DNA from: Bradyrhizobium paxllaeri
GTDB taxonomy: Bacteria > Pseudomonadota > Alphaproteobacteria > Rhizobiales > Xanthobacteraceae
Assembly (NCBI RefSeq): GCF_001693515.2
Contig: NZ_CP042968.1
Span: 5,766,001 to 5,830,000, forward strand
Length of the DNA: 64,000 nt
Direction of reading: 5' to 3'
Shown here: positions 44,161 through 53,136 of the stretch, in pieces
Numbering within the stretch: the first letter of the stretch is position 1
Layout: each line of letters opens with the position of its first letter
Program-made: the position numbers and the translations under genes
The notes under the pieces: model-generated
What the model saw: only the letters and a program-made list of their open reading frames with translations
What the model was told of the DNA's origin: nothing
Database searches by the model: none

Positions 44161-45014
44161 ACCGGCGCCTTATGGGCCACAAAGGAGTAAAGCCGACCGG
44201 GCCTATGGTCGAAACGTTCTGCTACCGACAACATCACGTCAAAGATGCGATCCGAACGAAGGGCCGCACGCCATAGTGGAGCAACTGGCAATTTCCGCGA
44301 CAGTTTTTGAACAACAATATCGTGCAGGCTATCAAGCGTGTACGGAAACAGATTGATCGGACTCTTCAGCGGCTTGAGCACGTCGACAGGAGCGAAGCCT
44401 GCGCCGGTCAGTGCACCGATATATCGCTCAAGCAGAAAAGCGTGTTCTCCGCCATAAAGATGGTGCAGCGGATGCTGATCAAGGAATTGTCCGAGATCAG
44501 CTTCCCTGCTGATCACGTGCTCGCGTGCCGCGATGAAAATTCCACCTGGCTTGAGCACACGATGCATTTCCCGGCATGCGCCCTCCAGATCGCTAGTATG
44601 GTGCAGGACAGCGCGCGCAAACACTAGGTCGAAGGCTGCATCGGCAAACGGCAAACGTTCGGAGAACTCCTCCACCACTTCGATGGGTAGCCTACTGTCG
44701 ACCGCAAGCTGGCGGATCGCCGCGGCGCCGACCATGGCGCTGGGATCTGGCTCAAGCGCAGTCACTGCAAATCCTTCCCGCGCGAGCGCGTAGCTCGCGA
44801 TCCCGCGACCCGCGCCCACATCCAACGCCGTACCGCTGCGGCCTTGGAGAAGCTGGGAGACCGCCTGCCACTCGCCGCTGGCGCGATAACGCTGCGCCGC
44901 CGCGATTAGCGGATCGTCGTAGAAAGCGTCGAGAATCAACTCGCGTCGTTCCGGCTGATCGCGCAGCCAAGCCACGGCGGCTTCCCAAGTTCCAAACTGC
45001 GCCTCACGTGCCAT
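44157..45014 (-). CDS. class I SAM-dependent methyltransferase
   Basis: 285 residues. Motif I TALDVGAGRGIASYALAREG, then VTALEPDPSAMVG, and FDLVFARAVLHHTSDLEGAC with the HH typical of the Methyltransf_11 group. The first 50 residues (GTWEAAVAWLRDQPERRELI) are helical. First gene of the three-gene leftward operon 45014-42047. Part of its 5' end is repeated upstream at 45246-45286. Confidence 0.83.
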   Translation of the reverse strand: MAREAQFGTWEAAVAWLRDQPERRELILDAFYDDPLIAAAQRYRASGEWQAVSQLLQGRSGTALDVGAGRGIASYALAREGFAVTALEPDPSAMVGAAAIRQLAVDSRLPIEVVEEFSERLPFADAAFDLVFARAVLHHTSDLEGACREMHRVLKPGGIFIAAREHVISREADLGQFLDQHPLHHLYGGEHAFLLERYIGALTGAGFAPVDVLKPLKSPINLFPYTLDSLHDIVVQKLSRKLPVAPLWRAALRSDRIFDVMLSVAERFDHRPGRLYSFVAHKAPV

Positions 45015-45060
45015 CAGTTTCCCCTTAGTCCCAGCAAGTGCAAGAAAGAACTGAGCAATT

Positions 45061-45090
45061 GCTCATACCAATTCTGCTCATACCAATTCC
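45061..45090. repeat. 15-bp tandem repeat
   Basis: GCTCATACCAATTCT followed directly by GCTCATACCAATTCC (14 of 15 bases the same). Lies in the spacer beside the larger duplication. Confidence 0.8.
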
Positions 45091-45286
45091 TGGAATTTCG
45101 TCGCCCAATGACGTTCTTTGCTATAGCGGTCCAGGACCATGGCGCAACCCGCTTTAGCGACTGAATTTACCCAGGAACCCTGCTCAACGAGGCGTTTGAT
45201 CCCCGGAATACGGAATATGTAATGTCAAGTGTCGGCTGAAACCGCCTTACTGCGGCCTCCCAAGTCCCAAAGCGCGGTGCGGGGCA
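45083..45286 (-). pseudogene. tandem-duplication scar: glycosyltransferase 3' end plus methyltransferase 5' end
   Basis: 45083-45209 repeats, with about 85-90% identity, the last 125 or so bases of the glycosyltransferase at 45320 (shared TTCTTTGCTATAGCGGTC and CAACGAGGCGTTTGATC). 45246-45286 repeats the first 40 or so bases of the methyltransferase at 44157 (shared CTCCCAAGTCCCAAA-type sequence). Together they are a decayed direct duplication of the junction between the two genes. Not coding. Confidence 0.7.
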
Positions 45287-45319
45287 TAGCGCTTCAAGTC
45301 AGCTTGAGGGACACATACC

Positions 45320-46390
45320 TCAAACCAATCCCTGAAATTTCGCCCACTGGCGTTCTTTGCTATAGCGGTCGCGCACCATGGCGCAGCCCGCTTTAGCGAC
45401 TGAATTTGCCCAAGAAGCGTCCTCAACGAGGCGTTTGATCACCCCCGGAATTTGGTTAGGTGACGAATAAGTCACCACGGTCTCGCCATCGACGAAGCCT
45501 TCGGGATACCGCCCGGCATCCGTGAGCAGAACCGCGCCACAGCCCGTTGCCTCAAAGCACCTCATATTGCCCCGGTCGGCGCCTGCCATATCAACAGCGC
45601 CATTGAGCACGATTCGCGTCCGCGCTAGCGCCGCATACAGGTCTCGGCCGTAAAGTGGTCCCGCACGGATAACGCGGATTTCTGGCGGATGCCGGTATGC
45701 ACCAAGCCCCGGCATGAACGGCAGAATATTGGCCAGCCGTGTTAAGCGCGAATCTTCGAGATGAAAACGCGCGCGAATGCCCGGTGTAGATGCTGCGGCT
45801 TGCAGAGCCAAACTGCGATTCACGTGGTGCCGGGAAAAACCGCCGACAAAAATGAGATCGAGATCATCGCGCCGTGCATTGGCATAAGTGTCCATGACCG
45901 GGTCATGGCCCGGGAAGAAATATTCAGCTTTGCATCCCTTCCGCCGCCAGTCATCCAGAATTGACGGAAAATTACAGACGACCAGATCGTAACCTGTCAG
46001 ATCAAGATTTCCCGACGGAGCAGCGCGCCAGCACAGAGTTGTTTTTACACAACCGGGCAGCTTTCGCACGAAAGCGCTGTCGTAGCGCATCGGATCAAGA
46101 TTGTAGAACACGTCCGTACGGTGGTGTTCGATCTGCGCAAGCAGGATTTGCTCTAGATCGTCAGACGGCCTCCCCTGCTCGCGCGCCCATAGCTTCTGCA
46201 GATGCTCATCATCGCCATTCGTGTAGAAGGCTTCAGGCTCTCCTGCCAATACAGGCGCGAGGATGTGCGGGGCAGAGAATCGGGTATCCAGAAATCCCGC
46301 CAATTCGAGTGCAAAGTTCTGGCTTTTGCGCTCTCTTGCACAGCTCTCTCGAAAGCCGCGCGACAAGCCATTATTCTGAAACACTCGCAT
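45320..46390 (-). CDS. CgeB-like glycosyltransferase
   Basis: 356 residues. The C-terminal half (LIFVGGFSRHHVNRSLALQA, LYAALARTRIVLNGAVDMAG, RCFEATGCGAVLLTDA) has the GT-B donor domain of the CgeB/DUF3880-related group, in which R-x-FE-x2-GCG holds the donor. The N-terminal half has HHRTDVFYNLDPMRY. Probably adds a sugar to the island's glycan. Its 3' end is partly duplicated just downstream. Confidence 0.75.
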   Translation of the reverse strand: MRVFQNNGLSRGFRESCARERKSQNFALELAGFLDTRFSAPHILAPVLAGEPEAFYTNGDDEHLQKLWAREQGRPSDDLEQILLAQIEHHRTDVFYNLDPMRYDSAFVRKLPGCVKTTLCWRAAPSGNLDLTGYDLVVCNFPSILDDWRRKGCKAEYFFPGHDPVMDTYANARRDDLDLIFVGGFSRHHVNRSLALQAAASTPGIRARFHLEDSRLTRLANILPFMPGLGAYRHPPEIRVIRAGPLYGRDLYAALARTRIVLNGAVDMAGADRGNMRCFEATGCGAVLLTDAGRYPEGFVDGETVVTYSSPNQIPGVIKRLVEDASWANSVAKAGCAMVRDRYSKERQWAKFQGLV

Positions 46391-46408
46391 GCAAAAACCA
46401 TATACGGA

Positions 46409-46981
46409 TTAGGAGGGGCTTAAGGTTCGTATCACTCTTGCAGGGTTGCCTACTGCCAACGAATAAGGTGGAACATCTCGCGTGACCACCGAACACGCTC
46501 CTATGACAGCGCCCTCCCCAATCGTTACTCCCTTCAGAATGCTCACATTAAAGCCGATCCAGGCCTTGTTGGAAATAGCCACCGGGGCATGGTCAATGTG
46601 GTCCCATTCTTTACGGCCGCGAGCCCAGTCGCGCACGTCATTCTGCCGCTTCTCCCATTCGATACTGTGAGAATCGTGATCAACCACGGTAATGCCCCAC
46701 GACATAATGACGTCGTCGCCAATGATGAGTCTTCGATAGCAAACAAGATTGCTGCGTCCAATAAACGTTCGGCTTCCAATGCGAATTTCGCCTCCATCAT
46801 CCTCGAAACTTATGTCGGCATGAATGATCGATTCATCTCCGACCCACAGTCGATTACCTGAAACTCGCCTAATGCGCCGCCAAGCTATGGTCGTCCCGTG
46901 GCCAATGGTAACGGCTCCCGAACTCCGGCTGCGCCAGCCAAGAACAGCGTCAACTATGCGAACAATTGACCCTCTCAACAT
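46409..46981 (-). CDS. hexapeptide-repeat acyltransferase
   Basis: 190 residues with a left-handed beta-helix of hexapeptide turns ([20 protein letters not shown], then [20 protein letters not shown]) and the WcaF/Maa ending [16 protein letters not shown] catalytic histidine is available in [13 protein letters not shown]. Such enzymes O- or N-acetylate sugars using acetyl-CoA. It lies 18 bases upstream of the CgeB-like gene in the same direction. Confidence 0.87.
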   Translation of the reverse strand: MLRGSIVRIVDAVLGWRSRSSGAVTIGHGTTIAWRRIRRVSGNRLWVGDESIIHADISFEDDGGEIRIGSRTFIGRSNLVCYRRLIIGDDVIMSWGITVVDHDSHSIEWEKRQNDVRDWARGRKEWDHIDHAPVAISNKAWIGFNVSILKGVTIGEGAVIGACSVVTRDVPPYSLAVGNPARVIRTLSPS

Positions 46982-47104
46982 TCCAACCTCGGAAACAAGC
47001 GATTAGAACCTTCTAATCTGGAACGACGTCGAACAAGACTTCGGCAACAGTCATGCTATAATTATCAAGGACATGGAACAATGATGGTTTCTTGCTAAGG
47101 AATA

Positions 47105-47824
47105 ATGTTGGTCATGAACCAAAGTCTTGAGCTTAGATCGTTCTACGAGGACTACTATAATGATGAGGTCGCCCGGAAGCGCGTGATTGCTGCCAAACAG
47201 ACAGTTGACCACATTTCGGCTCTTTGTGGCGGCGCATCGCTGGGAAACCTCCTTGATGTCGGCGCGGGCGACGGGGCGGTGTTAGCCGAGATTGAAAAGC
47301 GGGGAATGGCGTCCGAATTGCATGCAGTTGAAATTTCGAATTCAGGGATAGAACGAATCAGACAGAGAAAGCTGAATACTCTTCAATCCGTTCAGGAATT
47401 CGATGGCTACAAGCTGCCGTTTGCCGACAATAGCTTTGATACGGCCCTTGCAGTGCATGTACTTGAGCACGTTGAACACGAACGCTTGTTCTTGCGTGAG
47501 CTTTCGCGCGTGGCGCGGCGATGTTACATTGAAGTACCGTTGGAACATACGTTCCGGGTACAGCGCGCAATCCAAACAAGTGCGCCTTACGGCCATCTTA
47601 ATTTCTACACGCCGGAAACATTTAAGAATTTGCTTAGTACCGTGGAATTGTCTTTGCTTTCCATCGCGGTTTTTCCAAACTCTTTGGACTACGAGGTTTT
47701 TTTGAGCGGACCCTTTGTAGGCAAGGCAAAGTACCTGATTCGAAGTTTTGCGTTGAAGTTGTTCCCGAGACTTTCACCAGAACTTTTTGTATATATTTGC
47801 GGGGCGCTCTGCGAACGCAAATAA
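47105..47824 (+). CDS. class I SAM-dependent methyltransferase, low GC
   Basis: 239 residues; AAGGAATA just before the ATG. Motif I LLDVGAGDGAVLAEIEKRG, LHAVEISNSGIERI and FDTALAVHVLEHVEHERLFL identify the Methyltransf_11 fold. The base composition is clearly lower in GC than the flanking operons, suggesting separate acquisition. It is alone on the plus strand between two leftward operons and converges on wzy with 15 bases between. Confidence 0.8.
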   Translation: MLVMNQSLELRSFYEDYYNDEVARKRVIAAKQTVDHISALCGGASLGNLLDVGAGDGAVLAEIEKRGMASELHAVEISNSGIERIRQRKLNTLQSVQEFDGYKLPFADNSFDTALAVHVLEHVEHERLFLRELSRVARRCYIEVPLEHTFRVQRAIQTSAPYGHLNFYTPETFKNLLSTVELSLLSIAVFPNSLDYEVFLSGPFVGKAKYLIRSFALKLFPRLSPELFVYICGALCERK

Positions 47825-47839
47825 AAAATGGTTCTCAGA

Positions 47840-49195
47840 TTAAACCAACTGGTTCGGCCGTGGTTGTTGCCTGCCGCGACGGCGCGTCAGTAACTTCTGA
47901 CCTTCTACAATTGTGAATACAAGAAGCGGCGGCAAAATTAGCCCGCCCGATAACATTGAGGTCGGCAGCGCCGATATCATGAGGTTGTAGATTCCCACAA
48001 AGGCCGCGGCCAGCGCGGCCACCGCCGCCACTGCCTTGCCGCTGGCCAGCAGAACAATGTCGATCGCACGACAGATCACGCCAACGACGATGCTAAAGCC
48101 AATCACACCGAAATATGAGAAGTCAGCCCAGGCATCTGCGATGAACATCGCTGTAGTGGTCGAGCCCCCAGAAAAACGCCAGAGACGCGAGACGACGTCG
48201 AAAGATGGCGTATATTGAAGTCCCCAGATCGCCGCAACGGGGCGGATATTGGCTCCCCACATGTGAGGTATTCGCTCAGGGAAGGCGGCAAAATACTCGA
48301 GCAACGCTTGGTTCGAGACGTCAAACGCCCGATAGTAGAAGAAGCCCAAGGCCTCCATTTGGTCGACTTCTGGAACTGCAATACGGATAATCGGATAGAA
48401 AATGATCAAGGTGACAATGACGCTGGCAAGGGCAACACGCCAATTGATGTTGTTGCGAAGAACCAGATAAGCAACCAGCATAAGCTGAAGGAGAAACAGC
48501 GCAATCGGTGCCTTACTGAGAGTTTCAAGCTTGCCCAGCACCGTTGTGACCGCTAGGAGAGCCGTCACGGCCAAGAGCGGCCACCAGCGCAGTATCCATC
48601 CCGAGAGTCCGCCCCAGACAATCATCATTGGCGCGATCGAGGCGACGACGACGTTGTAGAGATAGACGTGGCTTCCACCATATTGCTGCCGGTAAGCGGT
48701 CTTAACAGCCTCGTTGCCGGAGACCGAAAGAAATCCTGCTATGATTCCAAAATGGTCCTCCTTCAAGGATATGCATGCCATGAATAGCCCCAGAGCCAGG
48801 ATTGCGAACAGCAACGGCCAAGGCTTAGAGCGGCCCCCGCTCAGGGGCTGGAGGTTCCAGCCTGAAATCGACTTCTGAAGCGCTTGGGCTGAGCGCGGCG
48901 CCAGACGATCGACGAATTCTATGCCCGCGATCACGCAGGCAAACATTATGGCAATTGACAGGTTCAATGAAACTACGGCGTTATCTAAATTCAAAGAATT
49001 CGAAATCCGGAGGTCGACCACCGAGATCGGCCTGCGAAATAACATGTAGGCAAGATAAGCGGGTCCATAGACGAACAGAAGGAACCCCAGCAGCATTGAC
49101 GATGCTGTGAGGTAAAGTCTCAAGCGATAAATAAGATAAAGGCCGGCGGAATAGATAGCCAAAGCGGCAATCACGTAACTCGCGGCAACAATCAT
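47840..49195 (-). CDS. wzy: O-antigen/oligosaccharide repeat-unit polymerase
   Basis: Polytopic inner-membrane protein, 451 residues, with about 10-12 membrane helices (LAIYSAGLYLIYRLRLYL, LLFAILALGLFMACISL and so on) and a large periplasmic loop carrying EYFAAFPERIPHMWGANIRP. This layout fits Wzy polymerases of the O-antigen polysaccharide polymerase family. Overlaps wbpG by 4 bases at the end of the leftward operon that also has wzx, so it should polymerise the repeat unit Wzx flips. Wzy proteins are poorly conserved, hence some doubt. Confidence 0.78.
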   Translation of the reverse strand: MIVAASYVIAALAIYSAGLYLIYRLRLYLTASSMLLGFLLFVYGPAYLAYMLFRRPISVVDLRISNSLNLDNAVVSLNLSIAIMFACVIAGIEFVDRLAPRSAQALQKSISGWNLQPLSGGRSKPWPLLFAILALGLFMACISLKEDHFGIIAGFLSVSGNEAVKTAYRQQYGGSHVYLYNVVVASIAPMMIVWGGLSGWILRWWPLLAVTALLAVTTVLGKLETLSKAPIALFLLQLMLVAYLVLRNNINWRVALASVIVTLIIFYPIIRIAVPEVDQMEALGFFYYRAFDVSNQALLEYFAAFPERIPHMWGANIRPVAAIWGLQYTPSFDVVSRLWRFSGGSTTTAMFIADAWADFSYFGVIGFSIVVGVICRAIDIVLLASGKAVAAVAALAAAFVGIYNLMISALPTSMLSGGLILPPLLVFTIVEGQKLLTRRRGRQQPRPNQLV

Positions 49196-50322
49196 CGACG
49201 GCTCCCGACGATCTTGCGAAATCTTTGATTAATCCGGTAAAGCGTCTGGTTGTTGGCAAAACGTTCGTGCGGCACCACCGGTAAGGTTATCAGGCGCTCC
49301 AATTCTGAAACGGTAATGCCGAGTTTCTTAGCTACGAACCGCTTGTCACGGGCTGCCTGCTCCTGCGTTGTCAGCGGAACTTTAAGCTCCTGCAAAGCCT
49401 CGTCGCGGGTCATTTGCCCGGAGACAATCAAAGCCGATAAATGCAGCCGCCGCTTGTCAAAGCCGTAACGCGCCGGCAGATAGATCTCCTGATAGAATTT
49501 AGTAAACCGGCTCTCTTGGTGTTTGCTGCCGTAGTCGACGAAGCCATAGGTTTCGAGCAGCTCGCGCTTGGCGGCCTCCTTATCATATGGCAAGTAGTTT
49601 AACGGCTTCAGTATCTGTATTTGCTTGCGAATTCTTGCCAACCACAAATACTCAAGTGAGCCGAGCGTCGGGAATGTTTGAAGGGCGATCGAACCATGAG
49701 CCCGATGAATTGCGCGGAGATTCCGCGCATCCATCGCCGGATATCCGCCCTCTGGAATGTAAACACTCTCGCTGCTGAAATTCATCCCGCCCAAAAAGTA
49801 TCTTTGGCCATATTTATGGGCCAGACGATACAACGCCGAAAAGAATGCGTGATCCTGAGGCGCGTCCTGATTCAAAACCGAGGCCTTGAGATAGGCGAGC
49901 TGCAAGTCACGCATTTCATGCCACTCCACCACGTGGGTGTGGAGATCAATGTCCAGTTTGCGAACGAGCAACTCAATGTTGCGGACCGCAGCCTCCGTAT
50001 TCCAGCCGCCGTCAACATGAATCGCCAAGATACGCAGGGCAAAGTCGCGACGCAGCATATGCGCCACGTACGCGCTGTCGACGCCGCCACTCAGCCCGAT
50101 AATGACGTCGTACGGCCTATCCGCCATTTCCCGCTTGATGCGTTCAATTGTCGAATTCAGGCGGATCCGGCCCTCATTCGTCGGCCACCATTCATGCGGC
50201 TTACGGGCCAGCGCGTCACGGCAGCAGGTGCACTGTCCGCTATCGTCAAATGTGACGCCCGGATTGCTGTTGTCCATAACACAGTATGAACACACCTGAT
50301 GTGATTGGGCTAATTGCTGCAT
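49192..50322 (-). CDS. wbpG: N-acetyl sugar amidotransferase (WbpG family)
   Basis: Uses ammonia from the HisH/HisF partner to turn an acetamido group of a nucleotide sugar into an acetamidino group. 376 residues. Zinc-type cysteines CSYC (11-14) and CTCC (31-34), then a PP-loop SGGVDS (78-83) for ATP activation; further family marks GGMNFSSESVYIPEGGYP and LNYLPYDKEAAKREL. The start touches the hisF stop and the end overlaps wzy by 4 bases. Confidence 0.93.
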   Translation of the reverse strand: MQQLAQSHQVCSYCVMDNSNPGVTFDDSGQCTCCRDALARKPHEWWPTNEGRIRLNSTIERIKREMADRPYDVIIGLSGGVDSAYVAHMLRRDFALRILAIHVDGGWNTEAAVRNIELLVRKLDIDLHTHVVEWHEMRDLQLAYLKASVLNQDAPQDHAFFSALYRLAHKYGQRYFLGGMNFSSESVYIPEGGYPAMDARNLRAIHRAHGSIALQTFPTLGSLEYLWLARIRKQIQILKPLNYLPYDKEAAKRELLETYGFVDYGSKHQESRFTKFYQEIYLPARYGFDKRRLHLSALIVSGQMTRDEALQELKVPLTTQEQAARDKRFVAKKLGITVSELERLITLPVVPHERFANNQTLYRINQRFRKIVGSRR

Positions 50323-51095
50323 TATGAAACCGCGCCGCCATTCGTAAATATTTCCTTGACGTTGTGTGGGGATGGATAAGTGATCAGCACCGCACGCAAC
50401 CGACCTATGAAGACGAAGGCGCTGCCGGATGCGACTGCACTAGCGCCAGCCCGAAGCCCTTCAGCGAGATGCGAGAGTTGCCCCGCGCCTCCCAGGGCAA
50501 CGACAGGCACATTAACCGCGCCAGAAACTGCGCGAACCAGATTGACGTCATATCCGGTTCGCTCGCCATCTCTGTCAATATTCTGAAGAATGATTTCACC
50601 CGCGCCGGCCTGTTCGACCGCACTGGCTTGAGCGACAGGATCTCGGCTTGTCACGGCGCGCCCGCGATCGAAAACGACACGCCAATCGTTGTGGATACGG
50701 CGGCAGTCGATGCAAGCTGCGACCGCCTGGGATCCAAAGCTATCAGCTAATGCCCTCACAGCGACTGGATCGTTGCTGGCACGGCCGAGCACCACTTTCT
50801 CCACACCCGCCGCGAAGATCGGCGTTGCGTCGGCAACCGACTTTATTCCCCCGCCATAGCTTAGAGGCATGAAACATTCGCTAGCGAGCTCCGCTAAAAA
50901 TCCCACATCGGGAGGACGCTCTTCAATGCTGGCGTTGATATCAAGAACGCAAACCTCGTCGACCTCCTTCTCGTTGAAGATACGAATGACATTGAAGGGA
51001 TCACCGATATAAACTTCCTCGCTGAAACGGCGGGTTTTGACAAGCCGCTTGCGGCTATCCAGCAACAGTACTGGTATAATACGTGGCCTCATCAA
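50322..51095 (-). CDS. hisF: HisF-like cyclase/ammonia-lyase subunit of the amidotransferase
   Basis: 257-residue (beta/alpha)8 protein of the HisF family with both key aspartates (Asp13 in PVLLLDSRKRLVKT, Asp130 in ACIDCRR). Phosphate-site loops PLSYGGGIKSV and VALGGAGQLSHL. In this setting (with wbpG) it is the WbpI/HisF2-type partner for sugar amidine formation, not histidine synthesis: no other his genes are present and the family's RYLDxD-like variations differ. It overlaps hisH by 4 bases. Confidence 0.9.
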   Translation of the reverse strand: MMRPRIIPVLLLDSRKRLVKTRRFSEEVYIGDPFNVIRIFNEKEVDEVCVLDINASIEERPPDVGFLAELASECFMPLSYGGGIKSVADATPIFAAGVEKVVLGRASNDPVAVRALADSFGSQAVAACIDCRRIHNDWRVVFDRGRAVTSRDPVAQASAVEQAGAGEIILQNIDRDGERTGYDVNLVRAVSGAVNVPVVALGGAGQLSHLAEGLRAGASAVASGSAFVFIGRLRAVLITYPSPHNVKEIFTNGGAVS

Positions 51096-51706
51096 CGGCT
51101 TCTTTCGACGAAGTTGCTTAGCAATCTCATCCCGAACCGATGGCTCTTCTCGGGGTGAAATTGTACGCCGAAAATATTCTCTTGCTGGACCGCGGACACA
51201 ATTGGCCCATCAAATTGATAAATTCCGGCGACGTCCGATTGATGATCGCATCGCATTTGATAGCTATGTGTGAAATAGAAACGCTGTTCGCTACCTGCGT
51301 CGAACAGTCTTGCGGTGGGGGAGCATTCAATCTCGGCCCACCCCATGAACGGAACCTTGAGGTTGAACGACGGATCAGGCTGCATTCGTACCGTGTCAGC
51401 CGAAATCCAACCAAGCCCTTTTGTTGAACCTTCCTCACTTCGGCGTCCGAGCAACTGCATGCCGAGACAGACCCCTAATAGTGGGACCTTGCGTTCCAAT
51501 ACCGCTTGCTCCAGCGACGGAATGAGCTGGGAGTTCCGCAGACAGTTCATCGCTGCGTCGAAGGCTCCCACCCCCGGCAGCACCAGATGGCTGGCACCCA
51601 GTATGCTGGAACTCTCGTCTGCGATGCGCGCATCGTAGCCGATGAATTCGAACATGTTAACGAGAGCGCCTGGATTGCCAACGCCGTAGTTGACGATCGT
51701 GATCAT
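51092..51706 (-). CDS. hisH: HisH-like glutaminase subunit of the amidotransferase
   Basis: 204 residues, class I glutamine amidotransferase that frees ammonia from glutamine for HisF/WbpG. Catalytic triad Cys80 (LLGVCLGMQLL), His184 and Glu186 (QFHPEKSH). N-terminus ITIVNYGVGNPGALVNMFEF with the GN loop. The frame is open to 52153, but the ATG at 51706 has GGAGAG upstream and overlaps the wzx stop by 4 bases. Confidence 0.92.
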   Translation of the reverse strand: MITIVNYGVGNPGALVNMFEFIGYDARIADESSSILGASHLVLPGVGAFDAAMNCLRNSQLIPSLEQAVLERKVPLLGVCLGMQLLGRRSEEGSTKGLGWISADTVRMQPDPSFNLKVPFMGWAEIECSPTARLFDAGSEQRFYFTHSYQMRCDHQSDVAGIYQFDGPIVSAVQQENIFGVQFHPEKSHRFGMRLLSNFVERSR

Positions 51707-53121
51707 TGCAATTCTCTCCGGACCATCAACAAAATGACAATCGTGATCGACATAGCGGATGCGGCACCGACAAGAAACACACCAGTCTGAGGCAGAACCA
51801 GCGAGACCAAGACCAAGAAAACGTAGGTTGAAGCCCCAACAGCAAACGCCACGCACAATGATTTCACGAATCCTGAACGGGGCCAACCCGCGATTCCGTA
51901 GCAGATCCAGATGAACCCGATATAGCTGAGCACCAAGGCCACGCTCTGCAGGAGAACTGCTACCGTGAGAGAGTAACCGGCCGCAAGCGCTAGCCAAAGG
52001 ACACCAACAGAACTGAGACCAGCGACCGTCTCTACCTTGAGGTTCACATCCTGCCGGCCGACCGCGTCGAGCAGACGATCCATCCAATTGGTGATCGTGA
52101 ACAACGCGGCGGGGAACACGAGAACGGCTGCCAAATAGCCCGCATCTAGCCATTGATCTCCGAGCACAAGAATGAATAGTGCATCATTGCCGAACGCGAC
52201 AATCGCGATCCAAGGACTGCACGCAAGTAGCAGCCATCTCACAAACCGGTCCACCGCCCTGCCTTGTGCCGTCAATCCTTCCGTCGCGGTGCGGTGAAAA
52301 AATACCGGCCTAAGTGCGGCGCTCGTCAAGCCGGACGGAAAATGAGTGAGACGCCAAGCCTGGCTATAGAGGCCAACCACCGCCGGTGGACTGAACGCGC
52401 CAATGATAAAAATCGGAGCGCGATCGCGCACAAGCGAGAGCACGGTAAACGGAAGTGAGAGCTGGGGAAACCGTATATACTGGCTCAGTAGCCGCGATGT
52501 TTCGCTAAATGTCAGCCATCGCCAAACTGGCCGCTCATCTCCGGACACGATGCTCCAGATGCAAAATAGAGCGGCCGTTGCCTGACCTGCAACGCTTCCA
52601 ACGATCAACCAGATCCCGTGCCCCGAAACACCGCCCGCTAATTGTACAATATTTGTGACCACAGCATTGAGAACGATCGCGACCGAGATACTCGCAAAAG
52701 CACCTGCGCGCATGAGCCAGCTCTGAAGGACTACAGCCAAGCCGACCAGCACCAGCCAGCTCCAGCCCAAAACTGCTGTGGTGCCATCAATTCCCGCGTA
52801 ACCAAGAATCTCAATGGAAATGCCGATCAAGAAAGCGCAGACTATGCAACAAGCGACGACCACGCCGATGATTGCATAAAACAGGGGGCACGCCAACTCT
52901 AAGTTGCGTTCGAGCACTAACGCGAGGTCAAATCTTAACGAAACGAGTGAGCCCGCAATCATTGTGATTGCCTGAACGGTAGCCCACATTCCAAAATCCT
53001 GAGGTGTGTACAGGCGAAATAGCAACGGTACTGCTGCTAGCGCAAGCCCTTGGGACAGCACTGGACCCATTCCTGAAGATACAAGACTCCGCCTCAGACT
53101 GCTTTTCGTTTCTCCTTTCAA
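51703..53121 (-). CDS. wzx: polysaccharide flippase (Wzx-like)
   Basis: 472-residue MATE/PST-type membrane protein with about 12-14 helices. N-terminal SSGMGPVLSQGLALAAVPLL and LYTPQDFGMWATVQAITMIA are typical of PST exporters. It should flip the undecaprenyl-linked repeat unit to the periplasm for Wzy. Overlaps hisH by 4 bases and follows wbpE by 15. Repeat-unit specificity cannot be read from sequence. Confidence 0.88.
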   Translation of the reverse strand: MKGETKSSLRRSLVSSGMGPVLSQGLALAAVPLLFRLYTPQDFGMWATVQAITMIAGSLVSLRFDLALVLERNLELACPLFYAIIGVVVACCIVCAFLIGISIEILGYAGIDGTTAVLGWSWLVLVGLAVVLQSWLMRAGAFASISVAIVLNAVVTNIVQLAGGVSGHGIWLIVGSVAGQATAALFCIWSIVSGDERPVWRWLTFSETSRLLSQYIRFPQLSLPFTVLSLVRDRAPIFIIGAFSPPAVVGLYSQAWRLTHFPSGLTSAALRPVFFHRTATEGLTAQGRAVDRFVRWLLLACSPWIAIVAFGNDALFILVLGDQWLDAGYLAAVLVFPAALFTITNWMDRLLDAVGRQDVNLKVETVAGLSSVGVLWLALAAGYSLTVAVLLQSVALVLSYIGFIWICYGIAGWPRSGFVKSLCVAFAVGASTYVFLVLVSLVLPQTGVFLVGAASAMSITIVILLMVRRELQ

Positions 53122-53136
53122 TGCGAGTCCTTTTAG

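Noticed and set aside
50322..51706. HisH and HisF as histidine-biosynthesis enzymes
   Set aside because: They are coupled to wbpG and O-antigen genes and no other his gene is present, so the amidotransferase role is preferred.
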